From Pseudomonadota bacterium (GTDB lineage Bacteria; Pseudomonadota; Gammaproteobacteria; Steroidobacterales; Steroidobacteraceae), in NCBI GenBank assembly GCA_019352035.1, contig JABBNZ010000008.1, positions 1 to 55,321 on the forward strand: DNA of 55,321 bases, written 5' to 3'. The position numbers were made by a program, and so were the translations under genes. Every line of letters starts with the position of its first letter. Positions within the stretch are counted from its first letter, which is position 1. Under the pieces are notes generated by a model. The model was not told where the DNA came from and did no database searches. It worked only from the letters and a program-made list of their open reading frames with translations. Of this stretch, positions 33,607 through 44,325 are shown piece by piece.

Positions 33607-34791
33607 TCAGCGGGTTCCGCCCTGACGGCGCGCCTGCTCCTCGGCCAGCCGAAGCTGGGTCTGAAGCCGTCGCAGCATGAGATGGTCGAAGCGCTCGAAG
33701 AGCGGCTTGAGGTCGTGCGGCCCCGGGCTCGCCTCCGGATGGCCCTGGAAGCCGAACGCCGGGCGGTCCTTGAACGCGATGCCCTGGAGCGAGCCGTCGA
33801 ACAGCGAGCGGTGCGTGGGATACACGTTGGCGGGCAGCGTGGCCTCGTCGACCGCGAACCCGTGATTCTGGCTGGTGATGAACACACGCCCGGAATCCAG
33901 GTCCTGCACCGGATGGTTGGCGCCATGATGGCCGAACTTCATCTTCATGGTGCGCGCGCCGCAGGCGAGGCCGAGGATCTGATGGCCGAGGCAGACGCCG
34001 AACACCGGAATGTCCGTCTCGAGAAATCTACGGGTCGCGTTGATGGCGTAATCGCAGGGCTCGGGGTCGCCGGGGCCGTTGGAGAGGAAGATGCCATCGG
34101 GCGCGAGCGCCAGCGCCTCCTCGGCGCTGGTCTGCGCCGGCACGACGGTCATGCGGCAACCGAAATCCGCCAACAGGCGCAGGATGTTGCGCTTGATGCC
34201 GAAGTCGTAGGCCACGACGTGCAGTCGCTGATGCGAGCGGATGGGGACGCGCGCGCTCTCCGGCCAGATCGTCCCCTCGTTCCACTGGAAGCTGCGCTTG
34301 GCGGTGACGACCTTGGCGAGATCCATGCCTTTCAAGCCCGGGAACTTGCCGGCCGCCTTGATCGCCGCCGCGGTATCGACCTGCTCGCCCGTCATGATGC
34401 AGCCGGACTGCGCGCCGGTCTCACGCAGAATGCGTGTCAGACGCCGGGTGTCGATGCCTGCGATGGCCACGATGCGCCCGCGCTCGAGGAACTCGCCCAA
34501 AGATTCGTTGGCGCGCCAGCTGCTCGCCCGCGGCGGCAGATCGCGGATGATGAGGCCGGCCGCGGCGATTTGAGCGGACTCGAGATCCTCCGGCGTGGTG
34601 CCGGTGTTGCCGATGTGCGGACAGGTGAGGGTGACGATCTGGCGGGCATACGAGGGGTCGGTGAGGATCTCCTGATAGCCCGTCATTGCGGTATTGAAAA
34701 CGACTTCGCCCGTGGTGTTGCCTTTGGCACCAATCGACTGGCCGCGGAAGATGGTGCCATCCGCCAGTGCCAGTACTGCGGGTACGCTCAC
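33607..34791 (-). CDS. carA: Carbamoyl-phosphate synthase small subunit (glutaminase)
   Basis: 394 residues; class I glutamine amidotransferase that feeds ammonia to CarB for pyrimidine and arginine synthesis. The triad is Cys267 in FGVCLGHQ with His351 and Glu353 in GHPEASPGP. The start is GTG at 34791, supported by GAGGTGG about seven bases upstream. A long predicted 5' leader containing a repeat and a hairpin precedes it. Confidence 0.98.
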   Translation of the reverse strand: MSVPAVLALADGTIFRGQSIGAKGNTTGEVVFNTAMTGYQEILTDPSYARQIVTLTCPHIGNTGTTPEDLESAQIAAAGLIIRDLPPRASSWRANESLGEFLERGRIVAIAGIDTRRLTRILRETGAQSGCIMTGEQVDTAAAIKAAGKFPGLKGMDLAKVVTAKRSFQWNEGTIWPESARVPIRSHQRLHVVAYDFGIKRNILRLLADFGCRMTVVPAQTSAEEALALAPDGIFLSNGPGDPEPCDYAINATRRFLETDIPVFGVCLGHQILGLACGARTMKMKFGHHGANHPVQDLDSGRVFITSQNHGFAVDEATLPANVYPTHRSLFDGSLQGIAFKDRPAFGFQGHPEASPGPHDLKPLFERFDHLMLRRLQTQLRLAEEQARRQGGTR

Positions 34792-34848
34792 TTCAAAACC
34801 ACCTCGTTAAGTTGCTATCGGCGCCCGCACTCTTCCCAATCCGCTGCC

Positions 34849-34948
34849 CGAAAGCAAGTGATTGAGCGATCCAAGGCCGCCGTTGGACCGCGAGCCCGGA
34901 AGAGCCGGAAGGCTGGCCGCGCCAAGCGCCGCAGGCGGCTTTGCGCGC
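34849..34948 (+). repeat. Family 1 intergenic repeat, copy B (carA leader)
   Basis: Starts with CGAAAGCAAGTGATTGAGCG (34849-34868). A hairpin follows whose arms GCGATCCAA and TTGGACCGC (one mismatch) enclose a loop containing GCCGCC; copy E keeps the GCCGCC loop but has different stem bases. The tail GGCTGGCCGC (34911-34920) and GCGCCGCAGGCGGCTTTG match copy E. On the minus strand this lies inside the predicted carAB leader. The rest of the 335-bp dapB-carA gap holds the hairpin and promoter listed next. Confidence 0.75.
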
Positions 34949-34972
34949 ATGCACGAGCTGCCCATATACAAA

Positions 34973-35001
34973 GCGGGAGGGTTCTCTCGAACGCCTCCCG
35001 C
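34973..35001 (-). promoter_or_regulatory. Hairpin in the carAB leader
   Basis: GCGGGAGG (34973-34980) and CCTCCCGC (34994-35001) form a perfect 8-bp stem with a 13-nt loop. It lies about 30 nt after the predicted carA transcription start. Only TTTG follows on the minus strand, so it is a weak terminator at best; attenuation or RNA protection is possible. Confidence 0.45.
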
Positions 35002-35037
35002 CCTGCATGGACCAACCCGTACTCAGCTTACGCGTAA

Positions 35038-35066
35038 ATTTTACGGTCCGAGCACGTGAGTGTCCA
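35038..35066 (-). promoter_or_regulatory. Predicted sigma70 promoter of carAB with overlapping palindrome
   Basis: On the minus strand the -35 TGGACA (35066-35061) and the -10 TAAAAT (35043-35038), each one base from consensus, are separated by 17 nt. The -10 lies within a perfect 13-nt palindrome, CGTAAA-T-TTTACG (35033-35045), a natural place for a repressor. Transcription would start near 35031, giving a carA leader of about 240 nt. The regulator is not known. Confidence 0.55.
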
Positions 35067-35126
35067 TGGAAAACCCTGGGCTCGGCTGCCGCAAAACCCT
35101 GCGCAAAATCATTTAACCAATTGATA

Positions 35127-35948
35127 TTAATGAATAATACTGCTCATGCCATAGCGCCCCGGCGGCCGGCCGACGAGCCATTGGGCCGCCCTGAGCGCTC
35201 CCCGCGCGAAGATGGCCCTGTCGGCGGCCCTATGGCTCAGGCGCAATTCCTCTCCGGGGCCCGCGAAGAGCACCGTGTGCTCCCCGACGATGTCGCCCCC
35301 GCGCACGACGGCGAACCCGATCTCGCCCTGTCGCCGGGGGCCGGCCCGGCCGCCAGACTGTCCCGAGAGCGCTTCCGCGGGCGCGAGGCTCCTCCCCTCG
35401 CCCGCCGCCCCGGCGAGCGCCAAGGCGGTGCCCGAGGGCGCGTCCCGCTTCATCCGGTGATGGGCCTCGATGATCTCGATGTCGAATTCGGCTGGCAGGG
35501 CCCGTGCCGCGCTGCGCACGAGCTCCGTCAGGAGCGCGATCCCGAGGCTGGTGTTGGGCGCGATCAGGAGCGGTATGTCGAGCGCAGCGGCATCGAGCTC
35601 CGCCTCCGTCAGCTCCGGCGCGAAGCCGGTGGTTCCGACGAGCAGCGGCTTGCGCGCGGCTCGGCATGCGCAGATGTTGGCGCGAGTGGCATGCGGCCGG
35701 GAGAAGTCGATCGCGACATCCGCTGCGGCGAGCGCCGTGCGCAGATCGCTCGAGACCGCGACCCCGAGGGGCTCGATGCCCGCGAGTACGCCGGCATCCT
35801 GCCCGAGGGTGGCGCTGCTCGCCGAGGCCACGGCCCCGGTGATGCGCAGGTCGGGGAGCTCGCTGGCCGCGCGCACCAGCGCCCGGCCCATGCGCCCGCT
35901 CACTCCCACGATGACCGCCCGTGCCGCCGCCCCAGTCACGGAACTCAC
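35127..35948 (-). CDS. dapB: 4-hydroxy-tetrahydrodipicolinate reductase
   Basis: 273 residues; NAD(P)H-dependent reductase of the lysine/diaminopimelate pathway. The nucleotide loop is GVSGRMGR (15-22), and the catalytic segment EAHHRMKRDAPSGTA holds the active-site His and Lys. GTTGF and the C-terminal RYGM are also typical. The start is GTG at 35948, 2 nt after dnaJ. Its last codons (SSIIH) form the AT-rich stretch at 35127-35150. Confidence 0.97.
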   Translation of the reverse strand: MSSVTGAAARAVIVGVSGRMGRALVRAASELPDLRITGAVASASSATLGQDAGVLAGIEPLGVAVSSDLRTALAAADVAIDFSRPHATRANICACRAARKPLLVGTTGFAPELTEAELDAAALDIPLLIAPNTSLGIALLTELVRSAARALPAEFDIEIIEAHHRMKRDAPSGTALALAGAAGEGRSLAPAEALSGQSGGRAGPRRQGEIGFAVVRGGDIVGEHTVLFAGPGEELRLSHRAADRAIFARGALRAAQWLVGRPPGRYGMSSIIH

Positions 35949-35950
35949 CC

Positions 35951-37090
35951 TCAGGCGCCCGAGAAGAAGCGCTTCACGCCCTCGAGGAATCCCTTCTCGC
36001 GCGGCGCGTGCCGCTGGCGGTCCTGCTGCAGCGACTCCTCGAGCTGGCGGACCAGCTCCCGCTGCTCCGCCGAGAGATGCACCGGCGTCTCCACGACGAC
36101 GCGGCAGAACAGATCGCCCCGCGCGTTGCCGCGCACCGGCTTCACACCCTTGTCGCGCAGCCGAAAGACGCGCCCCGATTGGGTCTCGGCCGGGATTTTC
36201 AGCGTCACGTCGCCGCCGAGCGTCGGCACCTCGACCACGCCACCGAGAGCCGCGGATGCAAAGCTGATCGGCACCTCGCAGCTCAAGTGCTCTCCGTCCC
36301 GCTCGAAGATGGGGTGCTCGCGCACGTGCACTTCGACGTAAAGATCCCCTGGCGGGCCGCCGTTGCGCCCGGCCTCGCCTTCACCCGCAAGGCGGATGCG
36401 ATCGCCCGTATCGACGCCCGGGGGGACCTTCACCGAGAGCTTGCGGCTGCGCCGCACGCGCCCCTGCCCGAGGCAGGTATCGCACGGATTCTTGATGATG
36501 GTGCCCGCGCCGCGGCAGCGAGGACAGGTCTGCTGCAGCTGAAAGAAGCCCTGGGAGATGCGCACCTGTCCGGTGCCGCCGCAGGTATCACAGGCCGCCG
36601 GCGAGCTGCCCTTGGCCGCGCCGGTGCCATGGCAGGTCTCGCACTCGGAGAGCTTCGGCACCTCGATCTCGACCGTGTGGCCGAAGACGGCCTGGGGGAG
36701 CTCGAGCTCGATCTCGTAGCGCAGGTCCGCGCCGCGAAACACCTGCGCACGGCCGCCGCGGCGCGCCGTGCCGAAGATGTCGCCGAAGACATCGCCGAAG
36801 ATGTCACTGAAGGCGTCGCCGGGACCGAAACCTCCGGGCCGCCCGCGCGCACCGGCTGCCGCGGCCTCCACGCCCGCGTGGCCATACTGGTCGTATGCGG
36901 CGCGCTTCTGCGGATCGGTGAGCACCTCGCAGGCCTCCTTCGCCTCCTTGAAGCGCTCCTCGGCCTCCTTGTCGTCCGGGTTCCTGTCGGGGTGATGCTT
37001 CATCGCGAGGCGGCGATAGGCCTTCTTGATCTCCGCCTCGGTGGCCGTTCTCGGTACGTCGAGTACCTTGTAGTAATCCGCTTTTGACAT
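35951..37090 (-). CDS. dnaJ: Chaperone DnaJ
   Basis: 379 residues; stimulates the DnaK ATPase. In order: J domain (1-70) with HPD (33-35), a Gly/Phe-rich stretch, four CxxCxGxG-type zinc motifs ([32 protein letters not shown]), then the C-terminal substrate domains. It ends 2 nt before dapB and is separated from dnaK by 123 nt containing a strong hairpin. Confidence 0.98.
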   Translation of the reverse strand: MSKADYYKVLDVPRTATEAEIKKAYRRLAMKHHPDRNPDDKEAEERFKEAKEACEVLTDPQKRAAYDQYGHAGVEAAAAGARGRPGGFGPGDAFSDIFGDVFGDIFGTARRGGRAQVFRGADLRYEIELELPQAVFGHTVEIEVPKLSECETCHGTGAAKGSSPAACDTCGGTGQVRISQGFFQLQQTCPRCRGAGTIIKNPCDTCLGQGRVRRSRKLSVKVPPGVDTGDRIRLAGEGEAGRNGGPPGDLYVEVHVREHPIFERDGEHLSCEVPISFASAALGGVVEVPTLGGDVTLKIPAETQSGRVFRLRDKGVKPVRGNARGDLFCRVVVETPVHLSAEQRELVRQLEESLQQDRQRHAPREKGFLEGVKRFFSGA

Positions 37091-37132
37091 TGACCTAGTG
37101 TGTCACAGCCGGCGGCCGAGGCCTGCTCCGTT

Positions 37133-37153
37133 TCCCGGGGGCCATCCCCCGGG
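37133..37153 (-). promoter_or_regulatory. Hairpin between dnaK and dnaJ
   Basis: CCCGGGGG (37133-37140) and CCCCCGGG (37146-37153) form a perfect 8-bp GC stem with a 5-nt loop. The minus-strand sequence after it begins AAACGG, so a Rho-independent terminator is unlikely. Hairpins here often tune the DnaK:DnaJ ratio by attenuation or RNA processing; that role is inference. Confidence 0.4.
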
Positions 37154-37213
37154 TTGACGGATCCCAGAGTCCGCGAGCTCGAAGTCGGTGAGTCGGCTCC
37201 CGATCAGCCAACA

Positions 37214-39184
<1,971 letters not shown>

Positions 39185-39278
39185 GTGTCTACTCCGCCAG
39201 AATCTCTGTCCAAATGGGGATGATGCCGTTGCTCTTCTTGGGTGTTCGCGCTGCCGATTCAAGGCCGGACGGCGTTTT

Positions 39279-39389
39279 TTGAAGCGCTGGATCGGCGCTC
39301 CTGCCCCGCCCAGCGCGCGGTGAGCCAAAAAGCGTCGTCTTTGGCTCACCGTCCGCCACCCGCGGCGGCGGGGCACATCTCTGTGCCTG
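39279..39389 (+). repeat. Family 2 four-hairpin repeat, copy G1 (grpE-dnaK gap)
   Basis: 111 bp. Starts TTGAAGCGCTGGATCGG and ends CTGTGCCTG. Hairpins: (1) GCGCTGG/CCAGCGC (39284-39290, 39310-39316); (2) CGGTGAGCCAAA/TTTGGCTCACCG (39318-39329, 39340-39351), 12 bp perfect; (3) CCGCC/GGCGG (39353-39357, 39364-39368); (4) GGCACA/TGTGCC (39372-39377, 39382-39387). Compared with copy G2 at 44832, flanks and loops are conserved while stems 2, 3 and 4 change on both sides and keep pairing. Confidence 0.8.
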
Positions 39390-39399
39390 ACCCACCAGC

Positions 39400-39942
39400 C
39401 TACGCCCTGGCCACGATCACCCGGGCCGGGCGGATCACCCGGCCATTCAGCTCATAGCCGATCTGCACGACCTGAAGCACCGTGCCGGGGCTCGCGGTCG
39501 CGGATTCCTGGGCCAGCATCGCCTCGTGCCGGGTCGGGTCGAAGGGCTCCCCGGCCGCATGGATGGGCGTTACGCCGAGCCGCTCGAGCGCCTTGGCGAG
39601 CAGCTGCAGCGTCGCATCCTGGCCCTGCTTCAGGCTTCGGACATCGACGTCCGGCTGCTCGGCGCTCTGGACGGCAAGCTCCAGGCTGTCGCGCACGGGC
39701 AGGAGCTCCGCGGCGAACTTCTCGAGGCCGTATCGATTGGCCGCCTCGATGTCGCGCTGCGCGCGCTTGCGCACGTTGTCGAGCTCCGCCACGGCCCGCA
39801 GGTACTGCTCCCTTTGGCTGCGCGCACGCTCCTCGGACTCCGTGAGGGCCTGCTGCAGCCGCTCGAGCTCCGCCGCCGGGGATGCGGATTCCGCAGCCGC
39901 GCCGGCCTCTCCGCCCTGCGGCCCATTCTCTCCCATACCCAT
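39400..39942 (-). CDS. grpE: Nucleotide exchange factor GrpE
   Basis: 180 residues; releases ADP from DnaK. The long N-terminal coiled coil (about 22-85) contains [19 protein letters not shown], followed by the family core [20 protein letters not shown] and the C-terminal beta domain [20 protein letters not shown] at 39942 has GGAGG seven bases upstream; this ribosome site lies directly beside the head of repeat copy C. Confidence 0.97.
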   Translation of the reverse strand: MGMGENGPQGGEAGAAAESASPAAELERLQQALTESEERARSQREQYLRAVAELDNVRKRAQRDIEAANRYGLEKFAAELLPVRDSLELAVQSAEQPDVDVRSLKQGQDATLQLLAKALERLGVTPIHAAGEPFDPTRHEAMLAQESATASPGTVLQVVQIGYELNGRVIRPARVIVARA

Positions 39943-39958
39943 CAGCTATCCTCCCGTC

Positions 39959-40107
39959 CGAAAGCAAGTGAATGCGCGGCTCAGGGCCGCGCCCGTCTCA
40001 GACCCGTCACCGCGAGACGACGCCCCGACGCGCCTCGGGAACGCCGCGAGGTCAAATGCGGTGAAACGGCCGCGCTCGCGCGAAGCGGCAGGATGCCGAC
40101 TTCGCGC
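39959..40107 (+). repeat. Family 1 intergenic repeat, copy C (hrcA-grpE gap)
   Basis: Head CGAAAGCAAGTGAATGCGCG (39959-39978) next to the grpE ribosome site. Hairpins: GCGCGGC/GCCGCGC (39974-39980, 39986-39992), CGTCTC/GAGACG (39994-39999, 40014-40019), and a 13-bp interrupted stem GCGCGAAG+CGGCA with TGCCG+CTTCGCGC (40078-40107). GAAACGGCCGCG at 40063-40074 matches the internal word of copies A and D. It occupies nearly the whole gap. Confidence 0.75.
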
Positions 40108-40121
40108 CCATCAGATAATGC

Positions 40122-41201
40122 CTACCTGCGTGAATTCAAGGCGGCCCCGAGCAGCTTTGCGGTCATGTCCACGATGGGGATCACCCGCTCGTAGGCCATG
40201 CGGGTCGGCCCGATGACCCCGAGCACCCCGACCGCCGAGTCCGGCGACCCGTACGGGGCCGTCACCACGCTGCAGTCATCGAGGATCTGATAGCCCGACT
40301 CATGGCCGATGAAGATCTGCACCCCCTCGGCCCGCAGGCTCTGGTCGAGCAGGTGCAGAAAGTCGCGCTTCTCGTTGAAGGCCTCGAACAGCCGCCGCAG
40401 CTTCTCCACGCTGGAAAGCTCCCCGACACCCATGAGGTTGGTCTCGCCCTTGATGACGTACTCGAGCTGGGTCTCCCCGCCCGCCCCGGCTTCGAATACG
40501 TGCTGCGCCACCGAGATGGCATCCACCATGACCTGATTCATGTGAGCGCGCGTCTCGCTCAGCTGCCGCAGGATCTCCTGGCGCACCTGCGCGAGCGAGC
40601 GGCCGCGGAACTGCTCGTTGAGGAAGTTGGAGGCCCGCTTGAGCTCATCGGATGAGAAATGCCGCTCCAACTGGATGATGCGGTTCTGCACCTCGCGCTC
40701 ACCGTAGACCAGGACGACGAGCACGCGGTTCTCCGAGAGCCCGACGAACTCGATCTGGGTGATCGAGGCCTCCGCGGTTCGCGGCAGCGTCACCACTCCG
40801 GCGAGACGCGTGATGCTGGAAAGCAATTGCGAAACGGTGGCGATCAGGTCCTTCGAGCTGTCACGGGCGCCGTCGAGCAGACGTCCCTCGAGCTGGCGGC
40901 GGATCTCCGCCGCGGCGCAATCCTCCATCGGCTGTGCCTGCAGCAGCGTGTCGACGAAGAACCGGTATCCCTTGTCCGTCGGGATGCGGCCCGCCGAGGT
41001 ATGCGGGGATGCGACGAAGCCCAGCTCCTCGAGGTCGGCCATCACGTTGCGGATGGTCGCCGAGGAAAGCTGCAGCCCCGACTCCCGCGACAGAGAGCGG
41101 GACCCGACTGGCTGGCCGTCGCGGATGTAGCTTTCGACGAGCAGCCGCAGCAGGCGTTGCGCCCGCTCGGTCAGATGCTCTTCTCGTCCTTCTGCTGTCA
41201 T
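40122..41201 (-). CDS. hrcA: Heat-inducible transcription repressor HrcA
   Basis: 359 residues; normally represses groE/dnaK operons by binding CIRCE. The N-terminal winged helix (about 1-75) contains SRSLSRESGLQLSSATIRNVMADLEELGF, given here in part as SATIRNVMADLEELGF. TSAGRIPTDKGYRFFVD is the diagnostic block, and the GAF-like dimerisation domain follows. It heads the grpE-dnaK-dnaJ cluster. No CIRCE sequence is visible in its upstream region. Confidence 0.97.
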   Translation of the reverse strand: MTAEGREEHLTERAQRLLRLLVESYIRDGQPVGSRSLSRESGLQLSSATIRNVMADLEELGFVASPHTSAGRIPTDKGYRFFVDTLLQAQPMEDCAAAEIRRQLEGRLLDGARDSSKDLIATVSQLLSSITRLAGVVTLPRTAEASITQIEFVGLSENRVLVVLVYGEREVQNRIIQLERHFSSDELKRASNFLNEQFRGRSLAQVRQEILRQLSETRAHMNQVMVDAISVAQHVFEAGAGGETQLEYVIKGETNLMGVGELSSVEKLRRLFEAFNEKRDFLHLLDQSLRAEGVQIFIGHESGYQILDDCSVVTAPYGSPDSAVGVLGVIGPTRMAYERVIPIVDMTAKLLGAALNSRR

Positions 41202-41224
41202 AGGTTTCGAATCGTACGCCTCAA

Positions 41225-41251
41225 ACTATAGACGGCCGAGCCGACCGTCAA
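41225..41251 (-). promoter_or_regulatory. Candidate hrcA promoter containing a dyad
   Basis: On the minus strand TTGACG (41251-41246) and TATAGT (41230-41225) lie 15 nt apart, somewhat short for sigma70. The spacer is an imperfect palindrome, GACGG...CCGTC (41231-41249), that could hold a repressor. The start codon follows the -10 by 23 nt. It is not the CIRCE sequence. Confidence 0.45.
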
Positions 41252-41287
41252 GCAAGGCCCCTGCCGTCCTGCTACGATCCCGCGGAT

Positions 41288-42199
41288 ATGGCCCTCCCCG
41301 TCCGCACGTGCGCGCTGGTCGGCAGATTCATGGACTCGCGCGTCGCGGAATCCGCTCACGTCCTGCTGGCGCATCTGGCGACCCGGCAGATCACGGTACT
41401 CGTCAGCAACACGGCGCCCATGGTCCCTGCAATGGCCGATGCGGGGGCGGGCACCCAGGCGGTGCCGCTGCGGGTTCCGGAAGAGGAGCTCGGCCGCCGC
41501 GCCGACCTCATGATCGCGATAGGCGGTGACGGCACTCTGCTGTACGCCGCGGGCCTCGTTGCCCGACATGGGGTGCCGCTTCTCGGGATCAACCGGGGCC
41601 GGCTCGGATTCCTGACGGACGTGATGCCCCAGCACATGATCGAGTGCGTCGATGCTGCGCTCGATGGGCGCCTCGAGGCCGATCAGCGCCCGCTGCTCGC
41701 CGCGTGTCTGCGCTTGTCCGACGGCAGCGTCGCGGAGACGCTCGCGCTCAACGATGTCGTGCTGCAGAAGCTCGCCACCGGGCGGATGCTGGATTTCGAG
41801 ACGCGCGTCGGCGGCCGCTATGTCAACAGTCACGCGGGCGACGGCATAGTGGTCGCGAGCGCGACCGGCTCGACCGCCTACGCCCTCTCCTGCGGGGGCC
41901 CGATCATCGAGCCGCACCTGGATGCGCTCGTCATGGCACCGATCTGCGCGCATACCCTCTCCGATCGCCCAATCGTCGTCTCCGCGCGCGCGGTGATCGA
42001 GATCGAGCTGCTGCAGCGCCCCGACACGCGAGCGCAGGTGACCTGCGATGGCGCCGTCCTCGGGGAGATCACCCCCGGGGACCGTTTGGAGATCAAGGCC
42101 TCGGGGGAGCGCATCACGCTGCTTCACCCCCCGGGCTACGACTATTACCGCCTGCTGCGCTCGAAGCTCCACTGGGGCCGCGGCGACGCACAGCGCTGA
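41288..42199 (+). CDS. nadK: NAD kinase
   Basis: 303 residues; phosphorylates NAD to NADP. GGDGT (79-83) is the ATP/catalytic motif, followed by GINRGRLGFLTD, the conserved Asn-Asp LALNDVV, and TGSTAYALSCGGPI. It is divergent from hrcA and followed 24 nt later by recN, a usual gammaproteobacterial pair. Confidence 0.97.
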   Translation: MALPVRTCALVGRFMDSRVAESAHVLLAHLATRQITVLVSNTAPMVPAMADAGAGTQAVPLRVPEEELGRRADLMIAIGGDGTLLYAAGLVARHGVPLLGINRGRLGFLTDVMPQHMIECVDAALDGRLEADQRPLLAACLRLSDGSVAETLALNDVVLQKLATGRMLDFETRVGGRYVNSHAGDGIVVASATGSTAYALSCGGPIIEPHLDALVMAPICAHTLSDRPIVVSARAVIEIELLQRPDTRAQVTCDGAVLGEITPGDRLEIKASGERITLLHPPGYDYYRLLRSKLHWGRGDAQR

Positions 42200-42223
42200 G
42201 CCTCGGGATCAGGTCTCCACCCC

Positions 42224-43915
42224 ATGCTCGTACGCCTGCAGATCCGGGACTTCGCCATCATCGAGGCCGTCGAGCTCGAGCTGCAGCCCGGGCTCACCGT
42301 CCTCACCGGCGAGACGGGCGCGGGAAAGTCGATCCTGGTCGACGCCCTGCAGCTGCTCGCCGGCGGCCGCGGCGGACCTGAAATGATCCGCCACGGCGCC
42401 GAGCGCGCCGAGCTCGCCGCCACCTTCGACCTCACCAAGGCGCCCCCGGGGCTGACGCGATGGCTGCAGGAGCAGTCGATCGATAGCGGCGATGAGCTCA
42501 TCGTGCGCCGGGTACTGTCGGCGGACGGTCGCTCCCGGGCCTATCTCAATGGACAATCGGTCCCCTTGCAGCTCCTGCGCGAGGCGGGAAGCATCCTGAT
42601 CGACATCCACGGGCAGCACGAATTCCAATCGTTGATGCGGCCCGCCGCGCAGCGCGAGCTGCTCGATGGCTTCGGCCGCCTCGAGCCGCTGGTCGGACAG
42701 GTCGGGATCGCGTACCGGGTCTGGCGCGAGATGCTCGAGCGCACTCTCGAGCTCGAGAGCCGGGCGCGCGATCGCGAGGCGAAGCTCGATCTGCTCCGGT
42801 ATCAGGTGGGCGAGCTTCAGGCTCTGGCGCTCGAGGAAGGCGAGGTCGCGCGCCTCACCGAGGAGAGCGGCCGGCTGATGAATCGCGGACGCCTGGCGGA
42901 AGCCGCGCAGACCGCCCTCGCGGCGCTCTATCAATCCGAGGACGGCAACGCTCACGCGAGCGTCAGCCGAGCGCTTCAATCCCTGCGCGCGGCCGCTGCG
43001 ATCGATCCGAAGCTCGCGCCCGTAGCGGCGCTGGCAGAAGAGGCAGGCGTGCAGGTTCGCGAGGCCGCTCGGGAGCTCGAGCGCTACGGCGAGAGCCTCG
43101 ACATCGACACCCAGCGCCAGCACGAGGTCGAGAGGCGCCTCGCCGCCATCGAGGAGCTGGCGCGCAAGAGCCGCGTGACACCGCTCGAGCTCCCCGCGCG
43201 TACTGCGCAGCTCGTTGCCGAGCTCGAGGGGCTGGAGCGGACCGAGCTCGATCTCGCGGTGCTGCGCAAGGATTTGACGGCTGCCCTGGAGCGGTATCGC
43301 GTGCAGGCACAGACGCTGGGAAAAAAAAGGACGGCGGCGGCGGCCGCGCTCGCCAAGGACATCAGCGCGCGCATGCAGACTCTCGGGATGTCGGGCGGCC
43401 GGCTCGAGGTCGAGGTCGCGCAGAGCCGGACCGCGGAGCCGGCGCAGCACGGTCTCGACGACATCGAGCTTCGGGTCAGCACCAATCCCGGCCAGCCCCC
43501 GCGCGCGCTGGCGAAGATCGCCTCCGGGGGCGAGCTCTCGCGCCTGTCCCTCGCCGTGCAGGTCGCCACCCGCGCGCAGGAGACGCGCTGCATGGTGTTC
43601 GACGAGGTCGATTCAGGAATCGGCGGCGCCGTGGCGGAGATCGTCGGCCGCGAGCTGCGCGCCCTCGGCGAGCGAGGCCAGGTGTTGTGCGTCACGCACC
43701 TGCCGCAGGTGGCCTCACAGGGTCATCATCATTTGCGCGTGACCAAGGTGACGGACGGCAAGACGACCCGCACGTCGTTGACGGCGCTCTCGGACCAGAA
43801 ACGAATCGAGGAGCTGGCCCGAATGCTCGGCGGCGTGGATGTCACCTCCAAGGCGCGCGAGCACGCGCGCGAGATGCTTCAGGCGGCGGGCAAGCCCTTG
43901 GGCGCGCGCCGGTAG
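42224..43915 (+). CDS. recN: DNA repair protein RecN
   Basis: 563 residues; SMC-like ATPase for double-strand break repair. Walker A is GETGAGKS (29-36), the central region (about 150-360) is coiled coil, and the C-terminal ABC signature and Walker B appear as ASGGELSRLSLAVQV and CMVFDEVDSGIGG. No LexA box was found near the start. The last 37 nt overlap the convergent fur gene. Confidence 0.97.
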   Translation: MLVRLQIRDFAIIEAVELELQPGLTVLTGETGAGKSILVDALQLLAGGRGGPEMIRHGAERAELAATFDLTKAPPGLTRWLQEQSIDSGDELIVRRVLSADGRSRAYLNGQSVPLQLLREAGSILIDIHGQHEFQSLMRPAAQRELLDGFGRLEPLVGQVGIAYRVWREMLERTLELESRARDREAKLDLLRYQVGELQALALEEGEVARLTEESGRLMNRGRLAEAAQTALAALYQSEDGNAHASVSRALQSLRAAAAIDPKLAPVAALAEEAGVQVREAARELERYGESLDIDTQRQHEVERRLAAIEELARKSRVTPLELPARTAQLVAELEGLERTELDLAVLRKDLTAALERYRVQAQTLGKKRTAAAAALAKDISARMQTLGMSGGRLEVEVAQSRTAEPAQHGLDDIELRVSTNPGQPPRALAKIASGGELSRLSLAVQVATRAQETRCMVFDEVDSGIGGAVAEIVGRELRALGERGQVLCVTHLPQVASQGHHHLRVTKVTDGKTTRTSLTALSDQKRIEELARMLGGVDVTSKAREHAREMLQAAGKPLGARR

Positions 43916-44325
43916 GGGCACTGGGCCTTGCGGCAGTTGCCGTAGAGGATCAGCGAATGATCCCGGATACTGAAGCCCAACCGCTGGGCGACCGCCGTTT
44001 GGCGCTCTTCTATGCCGGCTTCCATGAACTCTTCGACGCGACCGCAGTCCAGGCAGACTATATGATCGTGATGCGTGCCCTGATTGAGCTCGAAAACCGC
44101 CATGCCGTCCTCGAAGTGATGGCGGGTCACGAGGCCCGCGGCCTCGAACTGCGTGAGGACGCGATATACGGTCGCGAGCCCGATGTCCTCGTTGGACTCG
44201 AGCAGGGTGCGGTAGATGTCCTCGGCTGAGAGATGGCGGGTCGCGCTGCCCTCGAGGATCTCCAGGATCTTCAGGCGAGGCAGCGTCACCTTCAATCCGG
44301 CTTTGCGAAGGTCGTTGCCTTGCAC
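43879..44325 (-). CDS. fur: Ferric uptake regulator Fur
   Basis: 148 residues. The N-terminal winged helix starts NDLRKAGLKVTLPRLKILEIL. The metal sites include HHDH (85-88) and cysteines 91, 94, 131 and 136. The start is GTG at 44325 with GGGAGG seven bases upstream; this gives the usual Fur N-terminus, whereas the longer ATG frame adds an unrelated 18 residues. It is divergent from bamE, a common pairing, and overlaps recN tail-to-tail by 37 nt. Confidence 0.96.
   Translation of the reverse strand: MQGNDLRKAGLKVTLPRLKILEILEGSATRHLSAEDIYRTLLESNEDIGLATVYRVLTQFEAAGLVTRHHFEDGMAVFELNQGTHHDHIVCLDCGRVEEFMEAGIEERQTAVAQRLGFSIRDHSLILYGNCRKAQCPYRRAPKGLPAA

Noticed and set aside
34793-35008. 71-codon ORF ending just before carA (possible leader peptide)
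   Set aside because: It runs through repeat copy B, has an Arg-rich composition caused by the GC-rich repeat, and no ribosome site; more likely an untranslated leader.
39185-39270. sigma32 promoter for dnaK (CTTGAA and CCCCATTT are both present on the minus strand)
   Set aside because: The two words are 38 nt apart, far from the 13-15 nt needed.
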